DNA from: Citrobacter amalonaticus
GTDB taxonomy: Bacteria > Pseudomonadota > Gammaproteobacteria > Enterobacterales > Enterobacteriaceae
NCBI RefSeq assembly: GCF_018323885.1
Contig: NZ_AP024585.1
Coordinates: forward strand, 1,860,001-1,924,000
Direction: 5' to 3'
Length of the DNA: 64,000 nucleotides
A program made the position numbers and the translations under genes. Under the pieces are notes generated by a model, which was given only the letters and a program-made list of their open reading frames with translations, searched no databases and was not told where the DNA came from. Positions 26,626 to 36,004 of this stretch are shown piece by piece (positions within the stretch are counted from its first letter, which is position 1; the number at the start of each line of letters is the position of its first letter).

Positions 26626-27254
26626 AATCCCTGATCATCCTGTTATTAACCCTGTTCAGCGCGTTCAGCGCGTTCAGCCATGCCAAAGATGTCGCGCCGT
26701 TTACCCCGGAGCAAGAAAAACAGATCGAAGCCCTCATTCAGGAGGCGTTGTTTAACGATCCGGCCAGTCCGCGATTTGGCGCAAAACAGGCAAAACTGAC
26801 GCTGGTGAATTTTACCGACTACAACTGTCCGTACTGCAAACAGCTTGATCCGCTGCTGGAAAAACTGGTGGCGAAATACCCTGACGTGGCGGTGATTATC
26901 AAACCGCTGCCGTTTAAAGGCGAAAGCTCGGTGCTCTCTGCGCGGACGGCGCTCACCACCTGGCGTGAGCATCCACAGCAGTTCCTCGCACTGCATGTAA
27001 AGCTGATGCAAAAGAAGGGATACCACACTGACGTCAGCATTAAACAGGCGCAGGAAAAATCGGCGGCCAGCCCGGTCATACTGGATGAAAAAAGCAATGA
27101 AACGCTACGTACCAATCTGCAACTGGCGCGACTCGTCGGCGTTCAGGGAACACCCGCGACGATCGTTGGTGATGAGCTGATCCCGGGGGCCGTCTCCTGG
27201 GAGGTGCTTGAAGAAGTTGTTAAAGAAAAACTGGCGGTGGCAAATGGTCAGTAA
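26622..27254 (+). CDS. scsC: ScsC, periplasmic DsbA/DsbC-like thioredoxin-fold protein
   Basis: A 210-residue exported protein. Residues 1-21 are a signal peptide with an unusual FSAFSAFSH repeat. The active site is NCPYCKQ near residue 67, and VQGTPATIVG contains the cis-proline loop. ScsC is kept reduced by ScsB and shields or refolds copper-stressed proteins. The N-terminal helix EQEKQIEALIQEALFND could support oligomerisation, as in trimeric ScsC relatives; state cannot be told here. Confidence 0.93.
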   Translation: MKSLIILLLTLFSAFSAFSHAKDVAPFTPEQEKQIEALIQEALFNDPASPRFGAKQAKLTLVNFTDYNCPYCKQLDPLLEKLVAKYPDVAVIIKPLPFKGESSVLSARTALTTWREHPQQFLALHVKLMQKKGYHTDVSIKQAQEKSAASPVILDEKSNETLRTNLQLARLVGVQGTPATIVGDELIPGAVSWEVLEEVVKEKLAVANGQ

Positions 27255-27750
27255 GTTGCGGAGATGGCTGCGCGAAGGTGTGTTTTTTTTGCTCCTGTTG
27301 GCTGGTGGAATGTGGCTAATGGATGCCTGGCGCGCGCCACAGGCACCAACGGCTTTCGACAGTACACCGCTTTACACGCTGGATGGCGAACGGGTAACGC
27401 TGGCGGCATTAAGTGAGGAAGAGCCGCTACTCATCTATTTTTGGGCCACCTGGTGTGGCGTTTGCCGCTATACCACACCGGACGTTGCCCGCTTGCAGGC
27501 ACAAGGGGAGAAGGTGCTGACCATCGCGCTGCGTTCGGGAGATGAACAGACGATTGCGCGCTGGCTGGCGCGTAAAGGGATCTCTTTTCCCGTGGTCAAC
27601 GATGCTAATGGCGCACTTTCCCGAAGTTGGGATATCAGCGTCACCCCCACGCTGATTGTGTTGTCAAAAGGGCAGGTGGTTTCTACGACCAGCGGCTGGA
27701 CCAGCTACTGGGGGATGCGCCTGCGGCTAGGGTGGGCGAAAATCAGTTGA
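27244..27750 (+). CDS. scsD: ScsD, membrane-anchored TlpA-like thioredoxin
   Basis: A 168-residue protein with an uncleaved N-terminal anchor (VFFLLLLAGGMWLMDAW) and a thioredoxin fold with ATWCGVCR (CGVC active site near residue 65) and SVTPTLIV as the cis-proline loop. It overlaps scsC by 11 bases, starting at ATG 27244. Last gene of the scs operon, followed by a strong terminator. Confidence 0.92.
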   Translation: MVSKLRRWLREGVFFLLLLAGGMWLMDAWRAPQAPTAFDSTPLYTLDGERVTLAALSEEEPLLIYFWATWCGVCRYTTPDVARLQAQGEKVLTIALRSGDEQTIARWLARKGISFPVVNDANGALSRSWDISVTPTLIVLSKGQVVSTTSGWTSYWGMRLRLGWAKIS

Positions 27751-27753
27751 GTC

Positions 27754-27778
27754 AAAACCGGGGAAACCCGGTTTTTTT
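27754..27778 (+). terminator. Rho-independent terminator of scsABCD
   Basis: An A/C/G-rich left arm (AAACCGGG), a GAAA tetraloop and CCCGGTTTTTTT form a textbook stem with a T-run right after scsD. Confidence 0.92.
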
Positions 27779-27941
27779 ACACCATAAAATAGCCGTAACA
27801 CTATGTGATTTAAATATTTAAGGCAGAAAGTAAACGGGTTGAATCTATATTTTCGCGGTTTTTATCATTGCAAATGACAAGGAGTAATGGCATATCATAT
27901 AGCGATATAACGATGTTAATGCTTACAGGGATTATAAATAA

Positions 27942-28694
27942 ATGCGCAAGGGTAAAGTTATTATTGCATCAATGATGGTGCTTTGTGTTCTTATTTTTCT
28001 AATTGCGATCGCCTGGTTTATGTTGTTTCAGGGGGAAATGACGGCGCCGACGGAAGAAGAAAAAAAAACTGCTGTTTTACAGGCTGCGGGCTTACTTAAG
28101 ACGGATGCTCAGGATAAAAAACCGATTGAGAGTTTATATCAGCGTGCGATTATCGTGCGCACGGTGAATCTCGATTCCGGCGAGTGGGTGACGGATAAAA
28201 CGGCCGCACAAGGATGTAAAAAACTCGCTCCGGAGCAGGACCCTGCACAGATTCGTCAACGCTGTTCGCTGGCGGAAGTTTATCTGGTAAAAGATAAGTA
28301 TAATAAGATTCAGCAGGTTATCATTCCTGTTTCGGGCAAAGGAGCGAAATCGATGATGCATGCATTTCTCTCTTTGGGACTGGACGGTCGTACGGTGAAC
28401 AATCTGTATTATTATCAGCAGCGGGAGACGCCATTTCTGGGGGCCAGAGTGAAAGATGAAAGCTGGCGTCAACAATGGCCGGGAAAAAAGGTGGCTGATG
28501 ATAATGGAACGCCGGCGTTGAAAATAGTTCAGGAGAAATCAGGGAAGTATAATGAATATACCGTTGATGGTATTTCTGGTGCGACGCTGACGTCAACGGG
28601 CGTTGAAAAGAGTATTAACTACTGGATCAGTGAGCAGGGTTATGGCCCATTTTTGCAGCGACTGAAACAAGACCCGGAGATGTTGTATCGCTGA
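27942..28694 (+). CDS. Orphan NqrC-like FMN-binding protein
   Basis: A 250-residue protein with one N-terminal membrane helix (VIIASMMVLCVLIFLIAIAWFM without cleavage site) and the domain order of NqrC, the flavoprotein subunit of the sodium-pumping NADH:quinone reductase. DGISGATLTSTGV (about residues 208-220) carries the Thr to which FMN is covalently linked (SGATLTS). NqrC's GLWGPI-like block appears weakly as GLDGRTVNNLYYYQQRETPFLGARV. No nqrABDEF lies in the window, nor an ApbE flavinyltransferase. It may flavinylate and donate electrons to a periplasmic partner, e.g. ferric reduction for the next operon. No obvious ribosome site precedes ATG 27942. Confidence 0.78.
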   Translation: MRKGKVIIASMMVLCVLIFLIAIAWFMLFQGEMTAPTEEEKKTAVLQAAGLLKTDAQDKKPIESLYQRAIIVRTVNLDSGEWVTDKTAAQGCKKLAPEQDPAQIRQRCSLAEVYLVKDKYNKIQQVIIPVSGKGAKSMMHAFLSLGLDGRTVNNLYYYQQRETPFLGARVKDESWRQQWPGKKVADDNGTPALKIVQEKSGKYNEYTVDGISGATLTSTGVEKSINYWISEQGYGPFLQRLKQDPEMLYR

Positions 28695-28918
28695 ATTAAG
28701 TGTACCTGCGGATAATTTACTTTAAGCCTGTAGGCGCAGTATCACTCATTTTTTACGGATTTACGCAACGTAACATTTAATTCCTGACGGTCGGGGGCGT
28801 ATATTACCCGCCGTCAGATTTCGCCCTCCATCACATATCAATGAAATAAATTTACATAACTTGTCACCCGTTGACATTTTTATGATCCAGGTCATGTACA
28901 ACGCCAGCAAAAATCGAT

Positions 28919-28937
28919 AATGATAATAATTATCATT
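28919..28937. promoter_or_regulatory. Fur box upstream of the FetMP-like iron operon
   Basis: AATGATAATAATTATCATT is a near-perfect match to the Fur consensus GATAATGATAATCATTATC and almost fully palindromic. A likely -35 TTGACA is at 28871-28876. The box lies just before the permease start, so repression by Fur-Fe(II) is expected. Confidence 0.88.
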
Positions 28938-28957
28938 TGTGTTATTTGGTGCGTATC

Positions 28958-30895
28958 GTGCGTAAGTTTTGCCTCTCACTGCTGGTAACTCTCTTCAGTC
29001 TGCTCATAAGCGTTAGCGTATGGGCCGCGACAAACTATGCTCCGTTTATTGAGGATATTGAGCAACGCCTTGATAAAACAGCAGAACTTTATTCTCAACA
29101 GCGCACCGATGAGGCGCGCCGCACGGTACAAATGGCCTACTTTGAGGTGTTTGAAAATCTCGAAGGCCCCATCCGCATCAACATCTCCGCCAGTAAAAGT
29201 TACGAAATGGAGAGCGCCTTCGGTGAAATCCGGCGGATGATTGGCGAGAAAAAACCGCTCGCTGATGTGCAGTCGAAAATCGACTGGCTGAAGGCATCGC
29301 TACGAGAAGTCGAACCGGTGCTGGACGGCGGACACCGACTGGTGGCGGAAGAGCAGCACAGCGCGCTCACCCGAACGGATATCGCTGTTCACTGGCAAGA
29401 GAGCGTCCGTATTATCGACGATCTGCTGGCCCAGGCGGTGAATGACTATCAGGCCGGGAACTACGCTACGGCCAGTCAGCATGTCCAGCAGGCGCACTAT
29501 CAGGGATTCAAAAACTCTGAGATGGAAATGTCGGTCAGGCAGAATCGCTCAGCCAAAGATGCCGCAGCCATCAACCAACAGTTTTCCGCGCTGATTGCAC
29601 TTGCCGCTCAACCCGATCGCCTCAACGACGTCTCTTATCAGGTCACCACGCTCTTACAGGATATTGAGGATATTCTGCCAGGCTTACCGACAACCCGCGA
29701 CGATCAGCTGATTGCAGCCCCACAAACCGCAGACAACGGTCCGGCGGCGGAGGAGAGTACGCGGACAAACTGGGGTGAAGTGGCGGGCGGAATCAATCAG
29801 AGCATTCAGGACGCTATTGCGCGGTATCAACGCGGCGAGACGCAGAATGCCATTCTGGATGTTCAGGACAGCTATTTCGATCGCTTCGAAGCCAGCGGCA
29901 TGGAAAACAAAATCGGCTCCCGTGATTCGGCGTTCAAAACCACGCTGGAAGCCTACTTCACCCGTCTGGTCAGCTTGATGAAGGCTGGTCAACCGGCAGA
30001 AAGACTCCAGTCAGAAGCGAGCGCGCTCGAGCAGGATCTGCAAAAAGCGGTGACGATGCTTGGCGAAGGAGAAGAGACGCAATGGAGTCTGCTGCTTTAC
30101 AGCCTGATGATCATCGTCCGTGAAGGGTTGGAAGCCCTGCTGATCGTGGCGGCGATTGTCGCCTACATGGTGAAAAACAATCATCAGGATAAGCTGCCGC
30201 TGATTCGCCAGTCAGTGATCGTAGCCCTGGTCGCCAGCGTAATCACCGCAGTGATTTTCCAGTTGCTGTTCACCAACTCGGGCGCCAGTCGGGAACTGCT
30301 GGAAGGCATCACGATGTTGATTGCAGTCGTGATGCTGTTCTTCATGAGCTACTGGCTGCTGTCCAAAGTGGAAGCCCGACACTGGAAGGCCTGGCTGGAA
30401 GGCAAGCTGTCCCACTCGCTGACGACAGGGTCGCTGGTGGGGCTTTGGCTGACTAGTTTCCTCGCGGTCTATCGCGAAGGCGCCGAAACGGTTCTGTTCT
30501 ACTACGCCCTGATCGGCGATGCCAAAGATGTCGCCGGACACATGGCGATTGGCGCGGGCTTTGTTATTGGCTGTGTCGTGTTACTGGCGGCGTGGCTGGT
30601 CATGCGTTATTCGGTGGTGCGTTTGCCGCTGAAACCCTTCTTTATGTTTACCGGCAGTTTCATGTACCTGATGGCCTTCGTGTTTGCGGGCAAAGGTGTA
30701 CTGGAGCTGGTGGAAGGCAAACTGTTCCAGCCAACGTTGATTAACGGTTTCCCGGAAATCAGCTGGCTGGGGATTTATCCCTATGTGGAAACGCTGTTAC
30801 CGCAGGCCGTATTGCTGCTCGCTGCGCTGGTTGCGCTGTGGGTTATGCGGCGAAAAAGCGCCGTTCCTGGGGAAACAATAAAAAACACTCTGTAG
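28958..30895 (+). CDS. fetM: FTR1-family iron permease with large periplasmic N-domain (FetM-like)
   Basis: A 645-residue protein from GTG 28958. A signal peptide (KFCLSLLVTLFSLLISVSVWA) leads to about 360 residues of helical periplasmic domain made of related repeats (RRTVQMAYFEVFENLEGPIR, HVQQAHYQGFKNSEME, ILDVQDSYFDRFEASGME), then a seven-helix FTR1 permease with REGLEALLIV and YREGAETVLFY, the two REGxE motifs that move iron. FetM partners with P19/FetP in uropathogenic E. coli. No better ribosome site exists; GTG 28949 is an alternative start. The Fur box lies immediately upstream. Confidence 0.87.
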   Translation: MRKFCLSLLVTLFSLLISVSVWAATNYAPFIEDIEQRLDKTAELYSQQRTDEARRTVQMAYFEVFENLEGPIRINISASKSYEMESAFGEIRRMIGEKKPLADVQSKIDWLKASLREVEPVLDGGHRLVAEEQHSALTRTDIAVHWQESVRIIDDLLAQAVNDYQAGNYATASQHVQQAHYQGFKNSEMEMSVRQNRSAKDAAAINQQFSALIALAAQPDRLNDVSYQVTTLLQDIEDILPGLPTTRDDQLIAAPQTADNGPAAEESTRTNWGEVAGGINQSIQDAIARYQRGETQNAILDVQDSYFDRFEASGMENKIGSRDSAFKTTLEAYFTRLVSLMKAGQPAERLQSEASALEQDLQKAVTMLGEGEETQWSLLLYSLMIIVREGLEALLIVAAIVAYMVKNNHQDKLPLIRQSVIVALVASVITAVIFQLLFTNSGASRELLEGITMLIAVVMLFFMSYWLLSKVEARHWKAWLEGKLSHSLTTGSLVGLWLTSFLAVYREGAETVLFYYALIGDAKDVAGHMAIGAGFVIGCVVLLAAWLVMRYSVVRLPLKPFFMFTGSFMYLMAFVFAGKGVLELVEGKLFQPTLINGFPEISWLGIYPYVETLLPQAVLLLAALVALWVMRRKSAVPGETIKNTL

Positions 30896-30924
30896 TTGTG
30901 ATTTTAGACGAGAGGATATGTCTG

Positions 30925-31452
30925 ATGACCATGAAGAAAACCCTGATTGCCAGCGCAGTGATGGCCGGAATTTTCACCGCACCGGCAGCGTTCGCCTTTA
31001 AAGAGTACCCGGCGGGCGAGCCTGTCGTGATGAATGAAATGGAGCTGGCCGCCGTTTATCTGCAGCCGATTGATATGGAGCCGCGCGGCATGGGCTTACC
31101 GGCAGCCAAAGCCGATATTCACCTTGAGGCGGATATTCACGCGGTCGAAGGCAGCAAAAACGGCTTTGGCGCAGGAGAGTGGATCCCTTATCTGACCATC
31201 AGCTACACCCTGGTCAACAGCGATACCGGTGAAAAACAGGAAGGAACGTTTATGCCGATGGTCGCCAGCGATGGCCCTCACTATGGCGCGAACGTCAAGA
31301 TGATGGGCGTGGGCAACTACAAAGTGACTTACCACATTGAACCGCCGTCAAAAGCGGGGATGCACCGTCACACCGACAGTGACACTGGTGTCGGTCGCTG
31401 GTGGAAACCGTTTGATGTGAGCTACGAATTTAAATACGTCGGTCTGAACTAA
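30925..31452 (+). CDS. fetP: P19/Tp34-type periplasmic iron/copper-binding protein (FetP-like)
   Basis: A 175-residue exported protein: signal peptide to about residue 25 (AAFAFKEYP cleavage region) and an Ig-like fold with metal ligands in NEMELAAVYLQPIDMEPRGM (Glu, Met) and HIEPPSKAGMHRHTD (His residues), as in Campylobacter P19 and E. coli FetP, which bind Cu and Fe and feed the permease. ATG 30925 has AGAGGA 8 bases upstream. Cotranscribed with the permease. Confidence 0.93.
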   Translation: MTMKKTLIASAVMAGIFTAPAAFAFKEYPAGEPVVMNEMELAAVYLQPIDMEPRGMGLPAAKADIHLEADIHAVEGSKNGFGAGEWIPYLTISYTLVNSDTGEKQEGTFMPMVASDGPHYGANVKMMGVGNYKVTYHIEPPSKAGMHRHTDSDTGVGRWWKPFDVSYEFKYVGLN

Positions 31453-31518
31453 GAAAACCGATGCGCCGGGATGCTAACTCATCCCGGCCGAGTCAATCCG
31501 CTGTTCTGAGTCGATGTC

Positions 31519-32898
31519 ATGAGTTACTTTTTCGTCACCACGTTACAGGTCTTTTTCTGCATCGCGTTACTCTCCGGCGTTCTCTGGAGTCGAAACGATC
31601 CCCCTTCCTTACGCCCTCTGGGCTGGACGCTGCTTATTGGTCTGGCGGCCGGCGTGCTGGCAGGACTGACGCTGCGCGGTTCACAACCGGTACAGCTGTT
31701 ACTGGTCGGAACGGAAGTGATGGTCACGTTGCTGTTTGTGCTCAGCTTCTGGTGGGCGGGAAACCGTGTGCGCTATTTGTGGCAAGGGATTCTGGTCTTT
31801 GGCGCAGCGCGTCACTGGGCGCTCGATCCGAATCTCGGTGGCTTAACCAGCACGCATGTCCTGAATACTGAACTGCTGCTGAATTTGACGGCAGTGGTGC
31901 TCGCCTTCGCGATCCTTTGTCTGGCTGGCGTGCTTTGCGCCATGCTGCTGCGCCGAATCCGCGTGCTGTACTGGCCATTCACCCTCATTCTGCTGGTCAT
32001 GCTGTGGCTGCCGTTAAGCGGTAATTTGCTGTTGCTGTTGATGAAGCTACAGGTACTGCCGCTGGCGAAATCGCTGCTGAGCTTTGTGGCGAAAGTGACC
32101 AATAATGCGCCAGCCTATAACTGGATGGCGGTGGGATTACTGCTGCTCCTGGCGCTGTGCTGGCTGCCGTCGTTGCTGAGCGCCCATCGTCAGACGCGGG
32201 CAACAGAAGAACCGATTGCACATCGCCTGGCGCTGGCGCAGCGGCGTAATGCGCTACGGCTTTGGCTGGTCACCCTCGGCTGTGCCGTGGTAGTGATTGC
32301 CGGGCAACTGTGGTGGGACAACGTCGCGTCTCAGCCGCCGCAGCTTTCGCAAGCCATCCCGGTAACGCTCGCCAGCGACGGCAGTGTCCATCTGCCGGTT
32401 GAACAACTGCGGGACGGTAAGTTGCATCGCTTTGTCTGGGTGGCTGACGATGGCAAAGCCGTGCGCTTTTTCATCATCAACCGTTATCCCGACAAACTGC
32501 GCTTTGGCGTGGTGTTTGATGCCTGTCTATTGTGCGGCGATCAGGGCTATGTGATGGAAGGCAATCAGGTCATTTGCGTCGCCTGTGGGGTACATATTTT
32601 TATCCCTTCCATTGGCAAACCCGGCGGTTGCAATCCGGTACCGATTGAAAACTGGCACAACGATGAAAAAGAGTTAGTGATCCCCGGTAAAGAACTGGCC
32701 GCTGGCGTGAACTACTTCTCGACGGTGATGACCATTCAGGTGACCGATCCGGTTGATGGTTCAACGCTGACCAATACCTCGGCGGACTTCAAGTACAGCT
32801 ACGGCGGTAAGACCTGGTTCTTTTCCTCCGAAGAGAACTATGACCGTTTTCGTCAAACGCCGGAACAGTTTGTTCCTGCTGAACTGAGGGAGGAGTAA
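31519..32898 (+). CDS. DUF2318 membrane protein with Cys-rich C-terminal domain
   Basis: A 459-residue protein. The N-terminal 260 residues hold seven or more membrane helices. The C-terminal domain DACLLCGDQGYVMEGNQVIC (about residues 334-353) followed by VACGVHI and GGCNPVPIE is the DUF2318 Cys cluster, which probably binds a metal or Fe-S centre. Proteins of this type accompany P19-type iron systems and are thought to help ferric reduction or transfer; direct proof is lacking. Confidence 0.87.
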   Translation: MSYFFVTTLQVFFCIALLSGVLWSRNDPPSLRPLGWTLLIGLAAGVLAGLTLRGSQPVQLLLVGTEVMVTLLFVLSFWWAGNRVRYLWQGILVFGAARHWALDPNLGGLTSTHVLNTELLLNLTAVVLAFAILCLAGVLCAMLLRRIRVLYWPFTLILLVMLWLPLSGNLLLLLMKLQVLPLAKSLLSFVAKVTNNAPAYNWMAVGLLLLLALCWLPSLLSAHRQTRATEEPIAHRLALAQRRNALRLWLVTLGCAVVVIAGQLWWDNVASQPPQLSQAIPVTLASDGSVHLPVEQLRDGKLHRFVWVADDGKAVRFFIINRYPDKLRFGVVFDACLLCGDQGYVMEGNQVICVACGVHIFIPSIGKPGGCNPVPIENWHNDEKELVIPGKELAAGVNYFSTVMTIQVTDPVDGSTLTNTSADFKYSYGGKTWFFSSEENYDRFRQTPEQFVPAELREE

Positions 32899-32900
32899 CG

Positions 32901-34184
32901 ATGCTGTGGCGAATGTTACGACAATCCTGGGGACGCAACCTGCGGCGTAAAGGGCTGGCGATTATCACGGTCTTTCTTGCAGCCAGCCTGATCTCGGCGC
33001 TGCTGGCGGTGTCGATCGATATCGGTGACAAAATGTCGAGGGAGCTCAAATCCTACGGCGCAAACATCCTGATTGAGCCTGCCGGACAAGCGGCATTGCC
33101 TGCGCTGTTTAGCGAAAGCAGTAATCCGCTCTCTGGGCAGGATTTCCTTGATGAAGCTGAATTGCCGAATATCAAAGATATTTTCTGGCGCAATAACATT
33201 GTCGGTTTTGCGCCGATGCTGGGCGGTGAAGTCACCGTGAACGATAACACGGTGCGCATTCTCGGGACGTTCTTCAGCCAGCTGGCCGATATTCCGGATG
33301 AAGAGGGATATGAAACCGGACAGAAAACGGTTAGCCCGTTCTGGCAGGTGACCGGCGACTGGCCGCAGGAAGGCGAGAACAGTCCACCGCAAACGCTCGT
33401 GGGGCATGCGCTGGCGCGACAAACAGGATGGAAAGCGGGTGATACGCTGGTATTAAACAACGCGGATACAACAGTGCCTGTCACCGTCAGCGGGATCCTA
33501 TCCAGCGGCGGCGAGGAAGATAACCAACTGGTGATGCCGCTCGCGATAGCGCAGACGCTATTGGGGTTGCCCGGCAAGGTGCAGGCCATTCGTGTTTCGG
33601 CGCTGACGGTACCGGAAAATGAGCTTTCACGTCGCGCGCGGGAAAATCTGGATGCGCTTAATGCGGAAGAGTACGACCTCTGGTACTGCACTGCTTATGT
33701 TTCTTCTATCGCCCACCAACTGGAGGAGGCGATCTCCGGGGCGGAGGTGCGCCCGGTCTGGCAAGTCGCCGCCTCTGAAGGGGTGGTGATTGACAAAATT
33801 CAGTTGCTGATGGCGGTGGTGACGATTGCCGCGCTGGCGGCATCGGCAATGGGGATCGCCTCGCTGATGACCAGCACCATTATGGAACGCGCCAAAGAGA
33901 TCGGTCTGATGAAGGCGCTTGGCGCGCGTCAGTGGCAGATCATGCTGCTGTTCTACCTCGAAGCCGCTTCCAGTGGGCTGGCTGGCGGGGCGCTGGGATG
34001 CGTTGCCGGATGGGGGCTGGCGAAAGCGATTGGCGTGATGCTGTTCGACGCACCGCTTGAATTCGCGTGGATTGTGGTGCCGTGTGTACTGGTGGTTGCG
34101 ATATTGATTGCCCTGATCGGAACCTGGTTCCCGGCGCGGCGCATTGCGCGACTGTATCCCGTGGAGGTGCTGTATGGCCGCTAA
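32901..34184 (+). CDS. MacB/FtsX-type ABC permease of the iron operon (first)
   Basis: A 427-residue permease. The first membrane helix (GLAIITVFLAASLISALLAV) is followed by a periplasmic domain of about 240 residues, then three C-terminal helices with TIMERAKEIGLMKALGARQW, the cytoplasmic loop signature of MacB/FtsX permeases. It starts 2 bases after the DUF2318 gene and overlaps the second permease by 11. Together with the second permease and the ATPase it forms an ABC complex unlike import-type iron ABC systems; mechanotransmission or efflux-like action is likely. Confidence 0.9.
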   Translation: MLWRMLRQSWGRNLRRKGLAIITVFLAASLISALLAVSIDIGDKMSRELKSYGANILIEPAGQAALPALFSESSNPLSGQDFLDEAELPNIKDIFWRNNIVGFAPMLGGEVTVNDNTVRILGTFFSQLADIPDEEGYETGQKTVSPFWQVTGDWPQEGENSPPQTLVGHALARQTGWKAGDTLVLNNADTTVPVTVSGILSSGGEEDNQLVMPLAIAQTLLGLPGKVQAIRVSALTVPENELSRRARENLDALNAEEYDLWYCTAYVSSIAHQLEEAISGAEVRPVWQVAASEGVVIDKIQLLMAVVTIAALAASAMGIASLMTSTIMERAKEIGLMKALGARQWQIMLLFYLEAASSGLAGGALGCVAGWGLAKAIGVMLFDAPLEFAWIVVPCVLVVAILIALIGTWFPARRIARLYPVEVLYGR

Positions 34185-35304
34185 ACGGACAATGCTCTGG
34201 CTGCTGGTGTGGCGGGCGCTGCGCCTGCGTTTTCAGCGGGTCAGCGTGGTTTTTGCCGCGCTGATGGTGGGGGCGACCATCGTGACGGCGCTGAGCGCGG
34301 TATGGTTCGACATCAATACTAAAATGAGTGAAGAGTTACGCACCTTCGGCGCCAACTTCTACATCGGGCCGGGGCACGGCGCGAGTATGCCACAGCGGGA
34401 GCTACAGACCCTTCTGGATGATGCGCCAGCGGGGCTGGTTCACGGTGCCAGTCCGTGGTTATACGGCATGGCGCGTACCGAACTGGAAAAAGTGGTGATC
34501 GTCGGCGTCTGGTTTGAATCGTTGCAAAAACTGGTGCCTTACTGGCAGGTTCAGGGGAGCTGGATTGGCGTCAGCTTCGACGATCGCAACGCGATGATTG
34601 GCGTCAAGCTGGCGGAGCGCCTCAACGTTCAGCCCGGCGATAACGTCACGCTGGTCGATCATAACCAGCGGAAAAACCTGCAGATTAAAGGCATTGTCGA
34701 AGCCGGTGACGCCACGGACAACATGCTGATCGTCAGCCTCGACGTGGCGCAAGCCTGGCTGCATCAGCCGGGGAAAATCAGCCACGGCCTGTTGAGCGTC
34801 AGTAATGATGTTGGCCAGGTTGATCGCTATGCCAGCCGGTTGCAAAGCCAGTATCCGGATCTGGAGATTCGCCCGGTGCGTAAAGTCTCCGCCTCAGAAG
34901 GACAGGTGCTGGATAAGATCAAAGGGCTGATGGGACTGGTATCGCTGGTGATTCTGGCGCTCTCTTCCCTGTGCGTGAATACCACCCTGATGGCGATAGT
35001 CGGCGAGCGTGCCCGCGAGTTCGCTCTGCAAAAAGCGCTGGGTGCCAGCAATGGCGACATCGTACGGCAAATCTTGCTGGAAACCTGCATTATCGCCCTT
35101 GCGGCCGTAGTGTGCGGCTGGTTGTTGGGGTATTTGCTGGCGCAACTGTTGGGACTGACGGTATTCAACGCGGCGATCTCGCTGCGTCTGCCGGTGCTGC
35201 CCATCACCCTCGTATTGTCTTTACTGGTCGCCATTCTGGCGGCGATTGTTCCGGTACGGCGTGCGGTCAGCGTCGAACCCGCTAACGTGCTGAAAGGAGA
35301 GTAG
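34174..35304 (+). CDS. MacB/FtsX-type ABC permease of the iron operon (second)
   Basis: A 376-residue partner permease with the same plan: N-terminal helix (VVFAALMVGATIVTALSAVW), periplasmic domain, and VGERAREFALQKALGASNGD ahead of the three final helices. ATG 34174 is picked because GGAGG lies 7 bases before it. The two permeases are diverged paralogues, so the complex is probably heterodimeric. Confidence 0.9.
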   Translation: MAAKRTMLWLLVWRALRLRFQRVSVVFAALMVGATIVTALSAVWFDINTKMSEELRTFGANFYIGPGHGASMPQRELQTLLDDAPAGLVHGASPWLYGMARTELEKVVIVGVWFESLQKLVPYWQVQGSWIGVSFDDRNAMIGVKLAERLNVQPGDNVTLVDHNQRKNLQIKGIVEAGDATDNMLIVSLDVAQAWLHQPGKISHGLLSVSNDVGQVDRYASRLQSQYPDLEIRPVRKVSASEGQVLDKIKGLMGLVSLVILALSSLCVNTTLMAIVGERAREFALQKALGASNGDIVRQILLETCIIALAAVVCGWLLGYLLAQLLGLTVFNAAISLRLPVLPITLVLSLLVAILAAIVPVRRAVSVEPANVLKGE

Positions 35305-35308
35305 CGCC

Positions 35309-36004
35309 ATGTCCGTGACGCAGATTCCACAGGTGGCGATCGAAACACGTCACCTCTATAAACGGTTTGGCGACGTTACCGCCCTGGATGATATTAACCT
35401 GCGAATTACGCAAGGGGAGTTTGTCGCCATCATGGGGGCCTCCGGCTCCGGGAAAACGACGCTGATGAACATCCTCACCTGTCTGGATACCGCAACGGAA
35501 GGTCAGGTGTTTCTTGAGGGTACGGACGCCGCCGCGCTGGATGAAGAGGGACGGCGTCGTTTTCGCGCCGAGAAGATTGGCCTGGTGTTCCAGCAATTCC
35601 ATCTCATTCCCTTTTTAACCGCGCTGGAAAATATCATGCTGGCGCAGCACTACCACAGCGTGGTGGACGAGGCAGCAGCCAGAAAAGTACTGGAACAGGT
35701 CGGCCTTGGGCACCGCGTCACCCATTTACCCAGCCAGCTTTCCGGTGGGGAGCAGCAGCGTGTCTGTATTGCGCGGGCGCTGGTGAATGAGCCGCCGGTC
35801 ATTTTCGCGGATGAACCGACAGGTAACCTCGATGAAGAGAATGAACAGCGGGTGTTGGATTTGCTTACCGATTTGCACCGCCAGGGGCGCACGATAGTCA
35901 TGGTGACGCATAACCCGGCGCTTGGGCAGTTTGCCGATCGCATTTTGCGTCTGCAACACGGAAAGTATCTGGGAGAGGAGGCGATGCAACATGCGCTGGC
36001 TTAA
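35309..36004 (+). CDS. ABC transporter ATPase of the iron operon
   Basis: A 231-residue LolD/MacB-type ATPase: Walker [10 protein letters not shown] (about residues 45-53), Q-loop VFQQFHL, signature LSGGEQQR, Walker B VIFADEPT and H-loop VTHN. It pairs with the two preceding permeases. It overlaps the next gene by 14 bases. Confidence 0.93.
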   Translation: MSVTQIPQVAIETRHLYKRFGDVTALDDINLRITQGEFVAIMGASGSGKTTLMNILTCLDTATEGQVFLEGTDAAALDEEGRRRFRAEKIGLVFQQFHLIPFLTALENIMLAQHYHSVVDEAAARKVLEQVGLGHRVTHLPSQLSGGEQQRVCIARALVNEPPVIFADEPTGNLDEENEQRVLDLLTDLHRQGRTIVMVTHNPALGQFADRILRLQHGKYLGEEAMQHALA

